A stretch of 64,000 bases of DNA from Chloracidobacterium sp. (GTDB lineage Bacteria > Acidobacteriota > Blastocatellia > Pyrinomonadales > Pyrinomonadaceae), in contig JABTUB010000002.1 of assembly GCA_015075585.1 (NCBI GenBank), positions 806,001 through 870,000 on the forward strand. Reading direction: 5' to 3'. A model generated the notes under the pieces. That model saw only the letters and a program-made list of their open reading frames with translations, had not been told where the DNA came from and did not search any database. Made by a program: the position numbers and the translations under genes. Every line of letters begins with the position of its first letter. The first letter of the stretch is position 1. Below, piece by piece: positions 1 through 9,156 of this stretch.

Positions 1-1
1 C

Positions 2-91
2 AAGCTTGCCGAGGCTGATGAGGCATCGTCAAAAGGCGCCGTCATGCTCGCGATCGAGCGGCTCAAGGCCGCAGATTTTCGGTCGCCATAA
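2..91 (+). CDS. C-terminal end of an unidentified protein (partial)
   Basis: The window opens inside a reading frame that runs 29 codons to a TAA at 89-91. The visible tail contains KGAVMLAIERLKAADF, which looks like an amphipathic C-terminal helix. Its codons fit the GC-rich style of the neighbours. The gene lies 84 bp upstream of transketolase on the same strand, so it may belong to carbohydrate metabolism, but too little is visible to name it. The upstream part is outside the window. Confidence 0.5.
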   Translation, partial: KLAEADEASSKGAVMLAIERLKAADFRSP

Positions 92-175
92 GCGCGGTGT
101 TATGATGTTATCAACGAGGCATTTTGTCGATAAAGGCGAGGTCAGCGAACCGGACGCCGATCTGAAAGAAATACT

Positions 176-2194
176 ATGGCACTAAGAACGAACGAACTCG
201 ATCAGCTCTGCATCAACACCATCCGTACGCTTTCACTGGATGCGATCCAAAAGGCGAATTCAGGCCATCCGGGGCTTCCGCTCGGAATGGCCTCAGCCGC
301 GTATGTGCTTTGGACGAAGTTCCTTCGCCACGACCCGAAAAACCCGAAATGGTTCGGCCGCGACCGCTTTATTCTCAGCGGCGGGCACGGCTCGATGCTG
401 ATATACTCGCTGCTTCATCTTACCGGCTACGGCCTTTCGATGGCTGAGATAAAACGTTTTCGCCAGCTTCATTCAAAGACGCCCGGCCATCCCGAGAACA
501 TCACCACTGCGGGCGTTGAGGTTACGACCGGCCCGCTCGGCCAGGGATTTGCGAACGGTGTCGGCATGGGCATTGCACAGGCTCACCTGGCCGCAACGTT
601 CAACCGCCCCGGCCACAAACTGCTCGACAACTACATCTACGTCATCTGCACGGATGGCGACCTGATGGAGGGCGTCAGTTCCGAGGCAGCATCGCTTGCC
701 GGCCACCTGAAACTCGGCAACCTGATCTATCTGTACGACGACAATCAGGTAACGATCGACGGTTCGACCGACCTTGCGTTCACCGAGGACAGATCAAAGC
801 GGTTCGAGGCTGCGGGCTGGCACGTGCAGGAACTTGCCGACGGCAACGACCTCAAAGCCATCGAACACGCGATCAGAGAAGCAAGGCGTGTCAAAGATAA
901 GCCGTCATTCATCCGCTTGCATACGATCATCGGCTTCGGAATGCCGAAACAGGGCACGAACAAAGCACACTCCGACGCACCCGGCGAAGAGGCCGTACGC
1001 GAGACGAAACGTAACCTCGGCTGGCCTGAGAATAAGCATTTTTTTGTACCGAAGGAGGCAGCGGCACATTTTGGAAAGGCGGTCGCCGCCGGTGCAAAGC
1101 ATCGAAAGGAATGGAACGCGCTCCTTAAGAGCTATGCAAAGAAATACCCTGATCTTGCCGAAGCATTTCAGCGAACGATCAACGGCGAGTACCTTCCGGG
1201 CTGGGAAAAGTCCTTGCCGTCATTCGAGAATGTCGAGGCAAAGGCGACGCGTGCTTATTCGGGCGAGGTGATAAACGCCGTCGCTCCGTTCATACCGCAG
1301 ATGATCGGCGGCTCGGCCGACCTTACGCCGTCGAACAACACTTTTATCAAGTCGTCATCGGATTTTCAGCCCGGCCGCTTCGGCCAGCGGAATCTGCATT
1401 TTGGTATCCGCGAACACGGTATGGGAGCGGCGCTCAACGGCATCGCACTTTTCGGCGGAACGATCCCGTTCGGCGGTACATTCCTTACGTTCTCTGATTA
1501 TATGCGGCCGGCGGTGCGTATCGCCGCTCTATCCCACGCACGGTCGATCTTCGTCTTTACACACGATTCGATCGGGCTTGGCGAGGACGGCCCGACACAT
1601 CAATCGGTCGAGCACCTTGCCGCATTGCGTGCGATACCAAATCTTGCCCTCATTCGCCCGTGCGATGCCCACGAGGTGCGCGAGGCATGGCGGGCAGCAT
1701 TGCTCCGCAGCGATGCACCGACCGCTCTTGCACTTTCGAGACAGAAGGCCGCACTCGTTGATCGTAAGAAGTTCGCGGATGCGAAAGGCCTTCACAAAGG
1801 CGGCTACGTGCTTGCAGAGGCAGAGAATATGACAGGCAAAGCCGCAGCTCCGAAGCTGATCTTGATCGCGACGGGAACTGAGGTTGGCCTTGCCCTCGAT
1901 GCCCGCGAGCAGCTTAACGCGGCGGGCGTGGCGACACGCGTCGTCTCGATGCCGTGCTGGGAATTCTTTGACGAACAGCCGCAGAAGTATCGCGATGAGG
2001 TTCTGCCGCCGCGTGTTACGGCCAGGCTCGCCGTCGAGGCAGGCGTGCCGCTCGGTTGGCATAAATACGTCGGCGATAAGGGCGATATCCTCGGTGTTAC
2101 GCGATTCGGCGAGAGTGCGCCTGCGGCCGAAGTGTTTCGCGACTTCGGGTTTACGGTCGAGAATGTAGTGGCAAAAGCAAAGAAGCTGTTATAG
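176..2194 (+). CDS. tkt: Transketolase
   Basis: This thiamine-diphosphate enzyme moves two-carbon ketol units between sugar phosphates in the non-oxidative pentose phosphate pathway (cytoplasm). At 672 residues it has the normal full length. The N-terminal half shows [10 protein letters not shown] (about residue 28) and the ThDP/Mg motif [17 protein letters not shown] (from about 161). The middle pyrimidine-binding domain carries the catalytic-glutamate segment [10 protein letters not shown] and [15 protein letters not shown]. The C-terminal domain contains [11 protein letters not shown]. The ATG at 176 has no strong Shine-Dalgarno but gives the expected N-terminus. The next gene is convergent and begins 8 bp beyond the stop. 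Confidence 0.97.
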   Translation: MALRTNELDQLCINTIRTLSLDAIQKANSGHPGLPLGMASAAYVLWTKFLRHDPKNPKWFGRDRFILSGGHGSMLIYSLLHLTGYGLSMAEIKRFRQLHSKTPGHPENITTAGVEVTTGPLGQGFANGVGMGIAQAHLAATFNRPGHKLLDNYIYVICTDGDLMEGVSSEAASLAGHLKLGNLIYLYDDNQVTIDGSTDLAFTEDRSKRFEAAGWHVQELADGNDLKAIEHAIREARRVKDKPSFIRLHTIIGFGMPKQGTNKAHSDAPGEEAVRETKRNLGWPENKHFFVPKEAAAHFGKAVAAGAKHRKEWNALLKSYAKKYPDLAEAFQRTINGEYLPGWEKSLPSFENVEAKATRAYSGEVINAVAPFIPQMIGGSADLTPSNNTFIKSSSDFQPGRFGQRNLHFGIREHGMGAALNGIALFGGTIPFGGTFLTFSDYMRPAVRIAALSHARSIFVFTHDSIGLGEDGPTHQSVEHLAALRAIPNLALIRPCDAHEVREAWRAALLRSDAPTALALSRQKAALVDRKKFADAKGLHKGGYVLAEAENMTGKAAAPKLILIATGTEVGLALDAREQLNAAGVATRVVSMPCWEFFDEQPQKYRDEVLPPRVTARLAVEAGVPLGWHKYVGDKGDILGVTRFGESAPAAEVFRDFGFTVENVVAKAKKLL

Positions 2195-2201
2195 CAGCGG
2201 C

Positions 2202-2483
2202 CTAGAGGGTATCGATCTTCTTTGCCAACGCTACATCAATATCCGTTACGCCGCCGCGGTCGTGTGTTGTCAATGCGACCTCGGCATAACCCCAGCCGAA
2301 CGTGATGTCCGGGTGATGGTCTGCGGCTTCCGCAAGGTCGCCGACCGTATTCACAAAAGCGAGTGCCTCGGCAAAGTTTGCGAATTCGCGCCGCATCTTT
2401 ATCTCGGCGCCGTCACGCCGCCAGCCGTTCAGTTCCGCAAGCGCCTTGCTAAGTTCATTTTCTTCCAGTAATTCGCGTTCCAT
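2202..2483 (-). CDS. phhB: 4a-hydroxytetrahydrobiopterin dehydratase (pterin-4a-carbinolamine dehydratase)
   Basis: This small cytoplasmic enzyme dehydrates 4a-hydroxy-tetrahydropterin during aromatic amino acid hydroxylation. Family members of unclear role also occur in bacteria without a hydroxylase. The 93 residues match the family length. The active-site signature is present as EAADHHPDITFGWGYAEVAL followed by TTHD and a later Asp. No phenylalanine hydroxylase gene is visible nearby, so the physiological partner is unknown. It is convergent with tkt and divergent from the lipoprotein gene at 2546. Confidence 0.9.
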   Translation of the reverse strand: MERELLEENELSKALAELNGWRRDGAEIKMRREFANFAEALAFVNTVGDLAEAADHHPDITFGWGYAEVALTTHDRGGVTDIDVALAKKIDTL

Positions 2484-2545
2484 TCGTTCGGCTCCGTCGT
2501 TTTAAGCTATAATCAACATTTTGGGCTATATTACACAGTATCCGT

Positions 2546-3034
2546 ATGATGCGTTCTTGGTCAATATTCCTATTATTCATTGCAGCGGCGGGCATTACGG
2601 CATGCAGCGGGCCGCAGGCGGCGACACCGCTCGAAACCTTTAAGACATACACGAAAGCGATCAAGCAGAAGGATGTCGCTACGATGAAGCTGCTGCTCTC
2701 GGACGCGACCATAAAGATGCACGAAAAGGAAGCAAAGTCGCTCAACATACCGCTTGACGAAGTGATAAAGCGGCAAACGCTCTTTGGCGAAGACCAGACG
2801 AGTGTCGAGTTTCGCAATGAGAAGATCGACGGCCAAAAGGCGACGCTCGAGGTCAAGAACCGTATGGGCAATTGGGAGACGGTGCCGTTCGTTTTTGAGG
2901 GCGGAGCATGGAAGATCGATACCGCAGGTGCGGCCGAGCAGATGATGCGCGAGATCGAGGAGCAGCAGAATAGAACTTTCGGCGACCCGACGACCGCGGC
3001 GCCGATGACCGAGCCGATGACGCCGGTGCCCTGA
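2546..3034 (+). CDS. Putative lipoprotein, DUF4878/NTF2-like
   Basis: A 162-residue protein with a lipoprotein signal: charged start MMRSW, hydrophobic stretch SIFLLFIAAAG, and lipobox ITAC giving a lipidated Cys at about residue 20. The mature part starts with TPLETFKTYTKAIKQKDVATM and continues as a small alpha+beta domain. This is the pattern of DUF4878/SnoaL-like lipoproteins (inferred from pattern). The C-terminal tail is rich in Pro, Thr and Met (PMTEPMTPVP). It lies 13 bp upstream of the DUF1015 gene and is probably co-transcribed with it. Function unknown. Confidence 0.75.
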   Translation: MMRSWSIFLLFIAAAGITACSGPQAATPLETFKTYTKAIKQKDVATMKLLLSDATIKMHEKEAKSLNIPLDEVIKRQTLFGEDQTSVEFRNEKIDGQKATLEVKNRMGNWETVPFVFEGGAWKIDTAGAAEQMMREIEEQQNRTFGDPTTAAPMTEPMTPVP

Positions 3035-3047
3035 TCGGTACGCAGAT

Positions 3048-4274
3048 ATGTCGATAATAAAACCTTTCAAAGCGATACGGCCTCCTGCCGGTAGAGCGGC
3101 AGACGTTGCGTGCGTTCCGTATGACGTGATCTATGATGACGAGGTGCGTGCGGCCATTGCCGCAAATTCCTCAACGTTTCTCCGTATAACGCGCGCCGAG
3201 GGCGAATTTCAGCCGGGCGAGAATGTATCGCATGAAGCTGCGAATGAGCGAGCGCGTGCGAATTTTGATGCGTTCGTTGCTGACGGCATTCTTGCCGAGG
3301 ATGCCGAAGCCGGCATCTTTATTTATCGATTGACCGAGGGCCATCATGTTCAGACGGGCATTGTCGCGTGCTGTTCGGTCGATGAGTACGATCGCGGGCT
3401 TATACGCAAACACGAAAAGACGCGGCCGGACAAGGTAAAGGACCGCACCGACCATATGCTTGCCGTCGGGGCGCAGACGGGGCTGATCTTTCTGGCATTT
3501 CGCAATACGGACAAGATCCGTTCGATCATCGCACAAACTGCCACCGCCGAACCGCTGTACGACTTTACGGCAAGCGACGGCGTACGGCAGACCGTTTGGC
3601 GCGTTGCGCGGACCGATGATCTTGAAGCCGCGTTTGCCGAACTGCCCGAGCTGTACATCGCTGACGGGCATCACCGTGCCGAAAGTGCCAAGCTTGCCCG
3701 CGATATCAAACGTGATGCGAACGCATCGCATACGGGCAGCGAGGAATATAACTTCGTAATGGCGGGCATTTTCCCTGCCGAGGACCTGAACATACTCGCC
3801 TACAACCGCGTCGTCCACGACCTTAACGGCCTTTCCGAGGCCGAGCTGATCGAACGTCTCGGAGAGAGTTTCATCGTTACGCCCGACGCCGAAAAGATGC
3901 CGTCCGAACACGGCAGCATCAGTATGTATCTCGGCGGCAAATGGTACGGCCTTCGGTTCAATGTGCAGTTCTTTCGCGAGCCTGACGCGATCGAGCGGCT
4001 TGATGTAAGCGTACTTCAGCAGTATGTGCTTGCGCCGCTGCTCGGCATAGGCGATCCGCGCACCGACACGAGGATAACTTTTGTCGGAGGCCGCCGCGGC
4101 ACCGAGGAGCTTGAACGCCTTGTCAACGAACGCGGCAGCGGCGTCGCGTTCTCAATGTTCCCGACAACGATGGATGAACTTTTTGCGGTTGCTGATATGA
4201 ACGAGATAATGCCGCCGAAATCAACGTGGTTCGAGCCGAAATTGAAGGACGGCCTCTTTGTCCACAGGATCTGA
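3048..4274 (+). CDS. DUF1015 family protein
   Basis: A 408-residue cytoplasmic protein that matches DUF1015 (COG4198) over its whole length. It opens with IIKPFKAIRPPAGRAADVAC and VPYDVIYDDE and has the conserved IADGHHRAESA segment in the middle. DUF1015 proteins have a ParB-like fold. Related ParB-fold proteins include free-serine kinases (SbnI/SerK type), so a small-molecule kinase role is possible, but the sequence alone does not show it. In many bacteria such genes sit beside serine or glyoxylate genes; here the neighbours are a lipoprotein and pdxH (4 bp gap). Confidence 0.88.
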   Translation: MSIIKPFKAIRPPAGRAADVACVPYDVIYDDEVRAAIAANSSTFLRITRAEGEFQPGENVSHEAANERARANFDAFVADGILAEDAEAGIFIYRLTEGHHVQTGIVACCSVDEYDRGLIRKHEKTRPDKVKDRTDHMLAVGAQTGLIFLAFRNTDKIRSIIAQTATAEPLYDFTASDGVRQTVWRVARTDDLEAAFAELPELYIADGHHRAESAKLARDIKRDANASHTGSEEYNFVMAGIFPAEDLNILAYNRVVHDLNGLSEAELIERLGESFIVTPDAEKMPSEHGSISMYLGGKWYGLRFNVQFFREPDAIERLDVSVLQQYVLAPLLGIGDPRTDTRITFVGGRRGTEELERLVNERGSGVAFSMFPTTMDELFAVADMNEIMPPKSTWFEPKLKDGLFVHRI

Positions 4275-4278
4275 GACG

Positions 4279-4920
4279 ATGACACATCACGATATTGCTG
4301 ACATCAGACGCGATTTTTCGGCGGGCGAGCTGATCGAGGAGAATTTGACGGCAAGCCCTTTCGAATTATTCGGTAAGTGGCTTGACGATGCACTTGATGC
4401 GGGCCTGATCGATGCCAACGCGATGACGCTTGCCACCGCAGGCCTCGACGCACGGCCGTCCGTGAGGATCGTCCTGTTGAAGAGCTTTGACGAACGCGGC
4501 TTTGCGTTCTTTACGAATTACGAAAGCAAAAAGGGCCGCGACCTTGCCGAAAATCCCTTCGCGTCCATCCACTTCTTTTGGGCGAAGCTGGACCGCCAAG
4601 TTCGCATCTACGGAAGCGTGGCAAAGGTTACGCGTGAGGAATCGCAGGCGTATTTTGATTCGCGTCCGCTTGAGAGCCGCATCGGAGCATGGGCTTCGGC
4701 ACAGAGCCGGACGGTAGCTTCGCGTGAGGTGCTTGATGAACGCTTTGCCGAGATAAGGGCAAAGTACGGTGATAATGTGCCGCTGCCGCCGTTCTGGGGC
4801 GGCTTTCGACTGACGCCCGATAAATTCGAGTTCTGGCAGGGGCGTGAGAACCGTTTGCACGACCGTATCTGTTACGAACTGAGCGGAAGCGAGTGGGCGA
4901 TATCACGCCTGTCGCCGTAG
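4279..4920 (+). CDS. pdxH: Pyridoxamine 5'-phosphate oxidase
   Basis: This FMN enzyme oxidises pyridoxamine or pyridoxine 5'-phosphate to pyridoxal 5'-phosphate. With the ATG at 4279 the protein has 213 residues, the usual size. An in-frame TTG at 4258 lies inside the upstream gene and would only add a poor N-terminus. Family landmarks are MTLATAGLDARPSVRIVLLK, FFTNYESKKGRDLAENP (FMN site), the SRIGAWASAQS segment, and the diagnostic C-terminus EFWQGRENRLHDRICYE ending ISRLSP. It follows the DUF1015 gene by 4 bp, so the two are probably translated from one mRNA. Confidence 0.95.
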   Translation: MTHHDIADIRRDFSAGELIEENLTASPFELFGKWLDDALDAGLIDANAMTLATAGLDARPSVRIVLLKSFDERGFAFFTNYESKKGRDLAENPFASIHFFWAKLDRQVRIYGSVAKVTREESQAYFDSRPLESRIGAWASAQSRTVASREVLDERFAEIRAKYGDNVPLPPFWGGFRLTPDKFEFWQGRENRLHDRICYELSGSEWAISRLSP

Positions 4921-4968
4921 CGAGCGGGCGACAAAGGCGAAAGTCCGCTGTACCGAGCCAGACCTTTG

Positions 4969-5490
4969 ATGAAGCCGAACATTCCAAAGCTGATCTTTGC
5001 GAGCCTTGCGAGCTTGTATTTTCTTTGGATCGCGTACGATCCGATGCAGGGCAGCTTTCTCGACCTCGTCGATCTGCCGATACATGAGGCCGGGCATTTG
5101 TTCTTCCGCATTCTGGGCGAATTTATGGGCATTGCGGGTGGCTCGCTCTTCCAAGTTATTGTTCCGCTTGTGTTTGCGGGATATTTTGTGTGGAGGCAGC
5201 GATATTATTCGGCTGCGATAGTGATGCTTTGGGTTGGGCAGAGCATTCTGAATGTGTGGGTCTATGCAGCGGATGCGCAGGTGATGCAGCTTGTTCTGCT
5301 GAGCGGTTTTACGGGCAGCGAAGGCAGCTTTCATGATTGGAATTGGATGCTGACCGAGCTTGGCCTGATCGACGCGACAAAGACGGTGGCAAAGGTGATC
5401 CGGTTCATTGGCACAATTACCATCATCATCGGAGCGGCAGCGGCTGTGATCTACTCATTCATCCCGCCGCCGCCGGAACAGGAATTATGA
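4969..5490 (+). CDS. Integral membrane protein with HEAGH motif (M50-like)
   Basis: About 173 residues with four likely membrane segments: LIFASLASLYFLWIAY, the QVIVPLVFAGYFVW region, SAAIVMLWVGQSILNVWVY, and IGTITIIIGAAAAVIYSFI. Between the first two lies DLPIHEAGHLFFRILGEF, an HExxH zinc-protease signature in the membrane-proximal context typical of site-2-type (M50) families. The usual second M50 motif (NxxPxxxLDG) is not evident, so proteolytic activity is uncertain. A TTG at 4966 is an alternative start. Its stop overlaps the next gene's ATG (ATGA), which indicates coupling to the SDR gene. Confidence 0.7.
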   Translation: MKPNIPKLIFASLASLYFLWIAYDPMQGSFLDLVDLPIHEAGHLFFRILGEFMGIAGGSLFQVIVPLVFAGYFVWRQRYYSAAIVMLWVGQSILNVWVYAADAQVMQLVLLSGFTGSEGSFHDWNWMLTELGLIDATKTVAKVIRFIGTITIIIGAAAAVIYSFIPPPPEQEL

Positions 5491-6269
5491 AAGCAGCGTT
5501 GATCACCGGTGCATCCGGCGGGATAGGCGAAGAGTTCGCGAGGCGTCTTGCCGCCGAAGGGCGTGACCTTGTGCTTGTTGCGCGTTCAGAAAAGCTCCTG
5601 CACGAGCTTTGCGACGAATTGATGCTCAAGCATAAGACCACCGCGCATTACGTAACGCTCGACCTGACGAAACCTGAGGCCGCCGACGAACTCTTTGCTG
5701 AGACACAGCGGCACGGATTCGAGATCGACCTGTTGATAAACAACGCGGGCTTTGGCTCGGCGGGCGACTTCATAAAACTCGATCGCGGCCGCGAGCTTGA
5801 GATGATCGATCTCAACATCCGCGCGCTTGTTTCGCTTACGCATCTTTATCTCGCCGAAATGCGCGGGCGCGGCTCGGGTGCGGTGATAAACGTATCATCG
5901 GCCGCGGCATTCCAGCCGCTGCCTTTCATGGCGACCTACGCGGCGACAAAGGCTTTTGTGTCTTCATTTACGGAAGCGATCGCCGAAGAGAACCGGCCGT
6001 TCGGTATAAAGGTATTGGCACTTTGCCCCGGCTCGACAAAGACCAATTTCTTCGCCGCTTCTAACATAGACCGTGCAATACAGGTCAAAGGCCAACAGAC
6101 GGTCGAGGAGGTCGTAGAGACCGCATTGAGGGCGCTGAAGAGCGGCAAGGCACGCGTCGTTTCGGGATTTTCAAACAAGGTCGGAGCGATGCTCGGGACA
6201 CATGCGCCGCATTGGCTGATCACACGAATGGTCGCAAAGGCACTGAGAAAAAGGTATCAGAACGGATGA
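5487..6269 (+). CDS. Short-chain dehydrogenase/reductase (SDR family)
   Basis: A 260-residue classical SDR, probably an NADP(H)-dependent oxidoreductase of the DltE/YqjQ type. The Rossmann nucleotide motif is at the N-terminus (ALITGASGGIGEEFARRLA), NNAG follows at about residue 87, and the catalytic Ser is in INVSSAAAF. YAATKAF supplies the Tyr-x-x-x-Lys dyad. Substrate unknown. The start is the ATG inside the ATGA overlap with the upstream membrane gene; longer in-frame extensions would lie within that gene. It ends with another ATGA overlap into the metallo-hydrolase gene. Confidence 0.9.
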   Translation: MKAALITGASGGIGEEFARRLAAEGRDLVLVARSEKLLHELCDELMLKHKTTAHYVTLDLTKPEAADELFAETQRHGFEIDLLINNAGFGSAGDFIKLDRGRELEMIDLNIRALVSLTHLYLAEMRGRGSGAVINVSSAAAFQPLPFMATYAATKAFVSSFTEAIAEENRPFGIKVLALCPGSTKTNFFAASNIDRAIQVKGQQTVEEVVETALRALKSGKARVVSGFSNKVGAMLGTHAPHWLITRMVAKALRKRYQNG

Positions 6270-7096
6270 TAAGGTTCACCGTACTCGGCAGCGGTTCGAC
6301 CGGCAACGCTGTGCTCATATCGAGCGAGCGTACGCACGTGCTTGTGGATGCGGGCATGAGCGCAAAGGAGATAACGCGGAGGCTCGGCGAAGCCGGAGTT
6401 AGGCGTGAAGATCTTTCAGCCGTCCTGCTCACGCACGAGCATGGTGATCATGCAGGCGGGCTTCGTGTATTTATGTCAGGGGTCAAGTGTCCGGTTTTTA
6501 TATCGGACGCGACCGAGGATGCATACTTTGCGACACGTGCCGGTGCTAACGGCGACGGCGAATCGCAAAAGCGTAAGGCGGCGCTCGCGGGCCGCACGGT
6601 TTCGATCGTCTCGTCCGAGGAGTTCCGCATCGGCGATATCGACTTCGAACCTTTCAGCGTTCCGCATGATGCGGCCGATAATTTCGGATTTGTCGCAAAA
6701 CGTGACGGCGTTCGCGTGGCGACGCTGATGGACTTCGGCCATATAACGGATGCGATCTGCGACCGGCTCAACGGCTGCGACGCCGTCATCATCGAATCAA
6801 ACCACAGCCGCGATATGCTGCGTGCCTGCTCGGTTTACAGTTGGGATCTCAAGCAGCGGATAATGTCGCGTACGGGGCATCTGTCGAATGAGGACCTTGC
6901 GGAGTGGTTGCAGTTCCGGTTCGACGGCAAGGCACGCCTTATCGTTTTGGCACACCTTTCACAGCGTGCCAACGACCCGCACCTTGCACGCATTACCGCA
7001 GAAACCGCTCTGAAGATGCGTTCGCCGCTCGCGCGTGCCGAGACACACATAACCGTCTCACACCCGAAGCAGCCGACCGATTGGTTCGAGTTTTAG
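6266..7096 (+). CDS. MBL-fold metallo-hydrolase, YycJ/WalJ-like
   Basis: A 276-residue metallo-beta-lactamase-fold protein. It starts IRFTVLGSGSTGNAVLI, and the metal-binding motif is LLTHEHGDHAGG. Later metal ligands are in VPHDAADNFGF, TLMDFGHIT and LAHLSQRAND. This arrangement matches YycJ/WalJ, a family of DNA/RNA-processing phosphoesterases linked in Firmicutes to cell-wall/DNA coordination. The role here is inferred only from family. The ATG at 6266 overlaps the SDR stop (ATGA). It is the last gene of this plus-strand run and is followed by a long inverted repeat. Confidence 0.88.
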   Translation: MIRFTVLGSGSTGNAVLISSERTHVLVDAGMSAKEITRRLGEAGVRREDLSAVLLTHEHGDHAGGLRVFMSGVKCPVFISDATEDAYFATRAGANGDGESQKRKAALAGRTVSIVSSEEFRIGDIDFEPFSVPHDAADNFGFVAKRDGVRVATLMDFGHITDAICDRLNGCDAVIIESNHSRDMLRACSVYSWDLKQRIMSRTGHLSNEDLAEWLQFRFDGKARLIVLAHLSQRANDPHLARITAETALKMRSPLARAETHITVSHPKQPTDWFEF

Positions 7097-7162
7097 AAGT
7101 TTCTTTTGATCGAACGTCGCTTAAACGTAACAACCGATCTTAGTTCAAGCGTTGGAAAAGCT

Positions 7163-7231
7163 CTATGTGTTCTATGTTTCTATGTGGTTTAAAAAAGCAG
7201 AATTAACCACATAGAAACATAGGGCACATAG
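7163..7231. repeat. Long inverted repeat between convergent genes
   Basis: Two 27-nt arms (7163-7189 and 7205-7231) are inverted copies separated by 15 nt. Twenty-five of 27 positions are Watson-Crick pairs, and the two remaining can form G-U pairs in plus-strand RNA. The arms are built from CTATGT/TATGTGG units, unlike nearby coding DNA. The element lies between the 3' ends of the MBL-hydrolase and rnhB genes, so it may act as a bidirectional transcript end or RNA stabiliser. It has no U-tract, and it may instead be a dispersed intergenic repeat. Confidence 0.75.
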
Positions 7232-7239
7232 GATCGATC

Positions 7240-7980
7240 TTAATCTGATGATCTAACCACGCCGGATGCGTCGGGTGGGGCAATGGATGTTTCGGCTTCT
7301 GGGACAACGCCGCGAAAGCTTGTTCGGTGCAGTTTGCAATGGCCGTATTCGCGAAGTGCGGCAAGGTGAGCGGCGGAACCGTAGCCTTTGTGCCCCGCAA
7401 AGCCGTATTGCGGGAACTCGATGTCGTGGGCTGTCATCAGCTCGTCGCGAAAGGTCTTTGCGATGATCGAAGCGGCGGCGATCGAAGCCGAGATCGAATC
7501 GCCCTTTATAATGGCCTTTTGAGCGATACCGATGCCCTTTAGGTGAAGGGCGTCGATCAGCAGATAGTCGGCCTGCGGAGAGAGCTTTTCGAGCGCACGG
7601 CGCATCGCGAGTTTTGTCGCTTCGAGAATATTTATTTGGTCGATCTCTTCTGCCGAAGCCTCGCCGACGGCCCACGCGGCGGCTGTTTCGCGCAGCTCGG
7701 CGGCGATCTTTTCACGCCGAGCGGGCGAGAGCTTTTTCGAATCGTTAAGGCCGTCGGGGAGCGGACGCGAGAGATCGAGAATGCAGGCGGCGGCAACGAC
7801 CGGCCCCGCAAGGCAGCCGCGGCCGACCTCATCAAGGCCGGCGATAAAGCGAAAGCCTTCTGCAGCGGCCTGCTGCTCGAACGCCGTGTCGATGCCGTTT
7901 TTGCTGATGTCGTCAAACAACAGAACGCGGCCAGCCGATCCGTCAATAGTTTCCGGATCTGCCGAAGCCGCATTCGTCAT
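7240..7980 (-). CDS. rnhB: Ribonuclease HII
   Basis: This endonuclease removes ribonucleotides from DNA and RNA-DNA hybrids. The catalytic carboxylates are visible in AGLDEVGRGCLAGPV (D and E), LLIDALHLKGI and the IKGDSISASIAAASIIAK segment. KGYGSAAHLAAL and HRTSF complete the C-terminal substrate-binding region. At 246 residues it is slightly long because of about 45 extra N-terminal residues. It is the last gene of the ffh-rpsP-khpA-rimM-trmD-rplS-rnhB run and starts 20 bp after rplS. Confidence 0.95.
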   Translation of the reverse strand: MTNAASADPETIDGSAGRVLLFDDISKNGIDTAFEQQAAAEGFRFIAGLDEVGRGCLAGPVVAAACILDLSRPLPDGLNDSKKLSPARREKIAAELRETAAAWAVGEASAEEIDQINILEATKLAMRRALEKLSPQADYLLIDALHLKGIGIAQKAIIKGDSISASIAAASIIAKTFRDELMTAHDIEFPQYGFAGHKGYGSAAHLAALREYGHCKLHRTSFRGVVPEAETSIAPPDASGVVRSSD

Positions 7981-8000
7981 AATTCAAATTCTGCCGCGGG

Positions 8001-8366
8001 CTAGTTCGCCTGCTTCTTTGTGCGTGTGTCGCGTTCCTTGATGCGGGCCGCTTTGCCGCGGAGGTTTCGCAGATAATAGAGCTTTGCACGCCGCACCTTA
8101 CCGCGCCGCACAACGTCAATATGATCGATCACGGTCGCATGCAGCGGGAAGATGCGTTCGACGCCGATGCCGAAGCTCACCTTACGCACCGTTACGGTCT
8201 CGCGGACGCCGCCGTGTTTACGTGCGATGCAAACGCCCTCAAATGCCTGGAGACGCTCTTTGTTGCCTTCTTTGATCCGCACATGAACGCGGAGCGTATC
8301 GCCCGGCTGAAACGCCGGGATGTTTTCCTTCAACTGTGTCTTTTCGACGAAATCAAGTCTATTCAT
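8001..8366 (-). CDS. rplS: 50S ribosomal protein L19
   Basis: A 121-residue large-subunit protein located at the subunit interface. The conserved core is clear: [50 protein letters not shown], and [20 protein letters not shown]. The C-terminus is short and basic ([15 protein letters not shown]). Its start lies inside the 3' end of trmD (8-bp overlap), consistent with translational coupling in the classic trmD-rplS arrangement. Confidence 0.97.
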   Translation of the reverse strand: MNRLDFVEKTQLKENIPAFQPGDTLRVHVRIKEGNKERLQAFEGVCIARKHGGVRETVTVRKVSFGIGVERIFPLHATVIDHIDVVRRGKVRRAKLYYLRNLRGKAARIKERDTRTKKQAN

Positions 8367-9114
8367 TTTCTTTTCGGCCAGAGGTCAGCATATCACTATG
8401 CCCACATTCACCATTTTCTCCTGTCAAAAGATCGCTTCTGACGATCTTGGTTTTTTCAAGCGCCTTTTTGCGGCGCCATTTTTCGATCTCGGCATGATTT
8501 CCGTTTAGAAGAACCTCGGGAACCTTCATGCCTCTGAATTCCGCCGGCCGCGTATAATGCGGGCAGTCGAGCGTGCCGGCCGAGAATGAATCATTCTCAG
8601 CGGACGTCTCGCTCCCGAGTGCGTCCGGCAAAAGCCTTACAATACTGTCAACCAAAACGACCGCTGCCGGCTCACCGCCCGACAGCACATAATCTCCGAT
8701 CGAGATCTCGTCCGTTACAAGTCCCTCATTGACACGCTCATCAACGCCCTCATAACGCCCGCAGATGATGATCAAATGATCGGCCTCATCTGCAAATTCA
8801 CGCGAAACGGCCTGTTTGAGAGGCCTGCCCTGTGGCGAAAGCAGCACGACGCGCGTACGTGCCGGATATGCTTCACGCGTTGCTGCGCCTGTCAGGTCTT
8901 CGACTGCGGCAAAGATCGGCTCGGGCTTTAGTACCATTCCGTCGCCGCCGCCGAACGGCCGGTCATCGACCATTTTGTGCTTATCCGTCGCGTATGAGCG
9001 GATATCGTGCACCGCGACACGGACGATATCCGCAAGCTTTGCCCTGCGGATTATCCCGAGATCGAAGACCGTGTCAAAGAACTCCGGAAAAATTGTCAAG
9101 ACCTCGATCTTCAT
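8359..9114 (-). CDS. trmD: tRNA (guanine-37-N1)-methyltransferase
   Basis: A SAM-dependent SPOUT methyltransferase that makes m1G37 in tRNAs and prevents +1 frameshifting. It starts [14 protein letters not shown] and has the Gly-rich [15 protein letters not shown] loop. The trefoil-knot SAM site contains [22 protein letters not shown] and [39 protein letters not shown] completes the C-terminal domain. At 251 residues it is full length. It lies between rimM (42-bp gap) and rplS (8-bp overlap). Confidence 0.97.
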   Translation of the reverse strand: MKIEVLTIFPEFFDTVFDLGIIRRAKLADIVRVAVHDIRSYATDKHKMVDDRPFGGGDGMVLKPEPIFAAVEDLTGAATREAYPARTRVVLLSPQGRPLKQAVSREFADEADHLIIICGRYEGVDERVNEGLVTDEISIGDYVLSGGEPAAVVLVDSIVRLLPDALGSETSAENDSFSAGTLDCPHYTRPAEFRGMKVPEVLLNGNHAEIEKWRRKKALEKTKIVRSDLLTGENGECGHSDMLTSGRKENE

Positions 9115-9156
9115 GGCCTTTGACCTTTCACACTCATCTCCGGCATTTGCCGAAGG

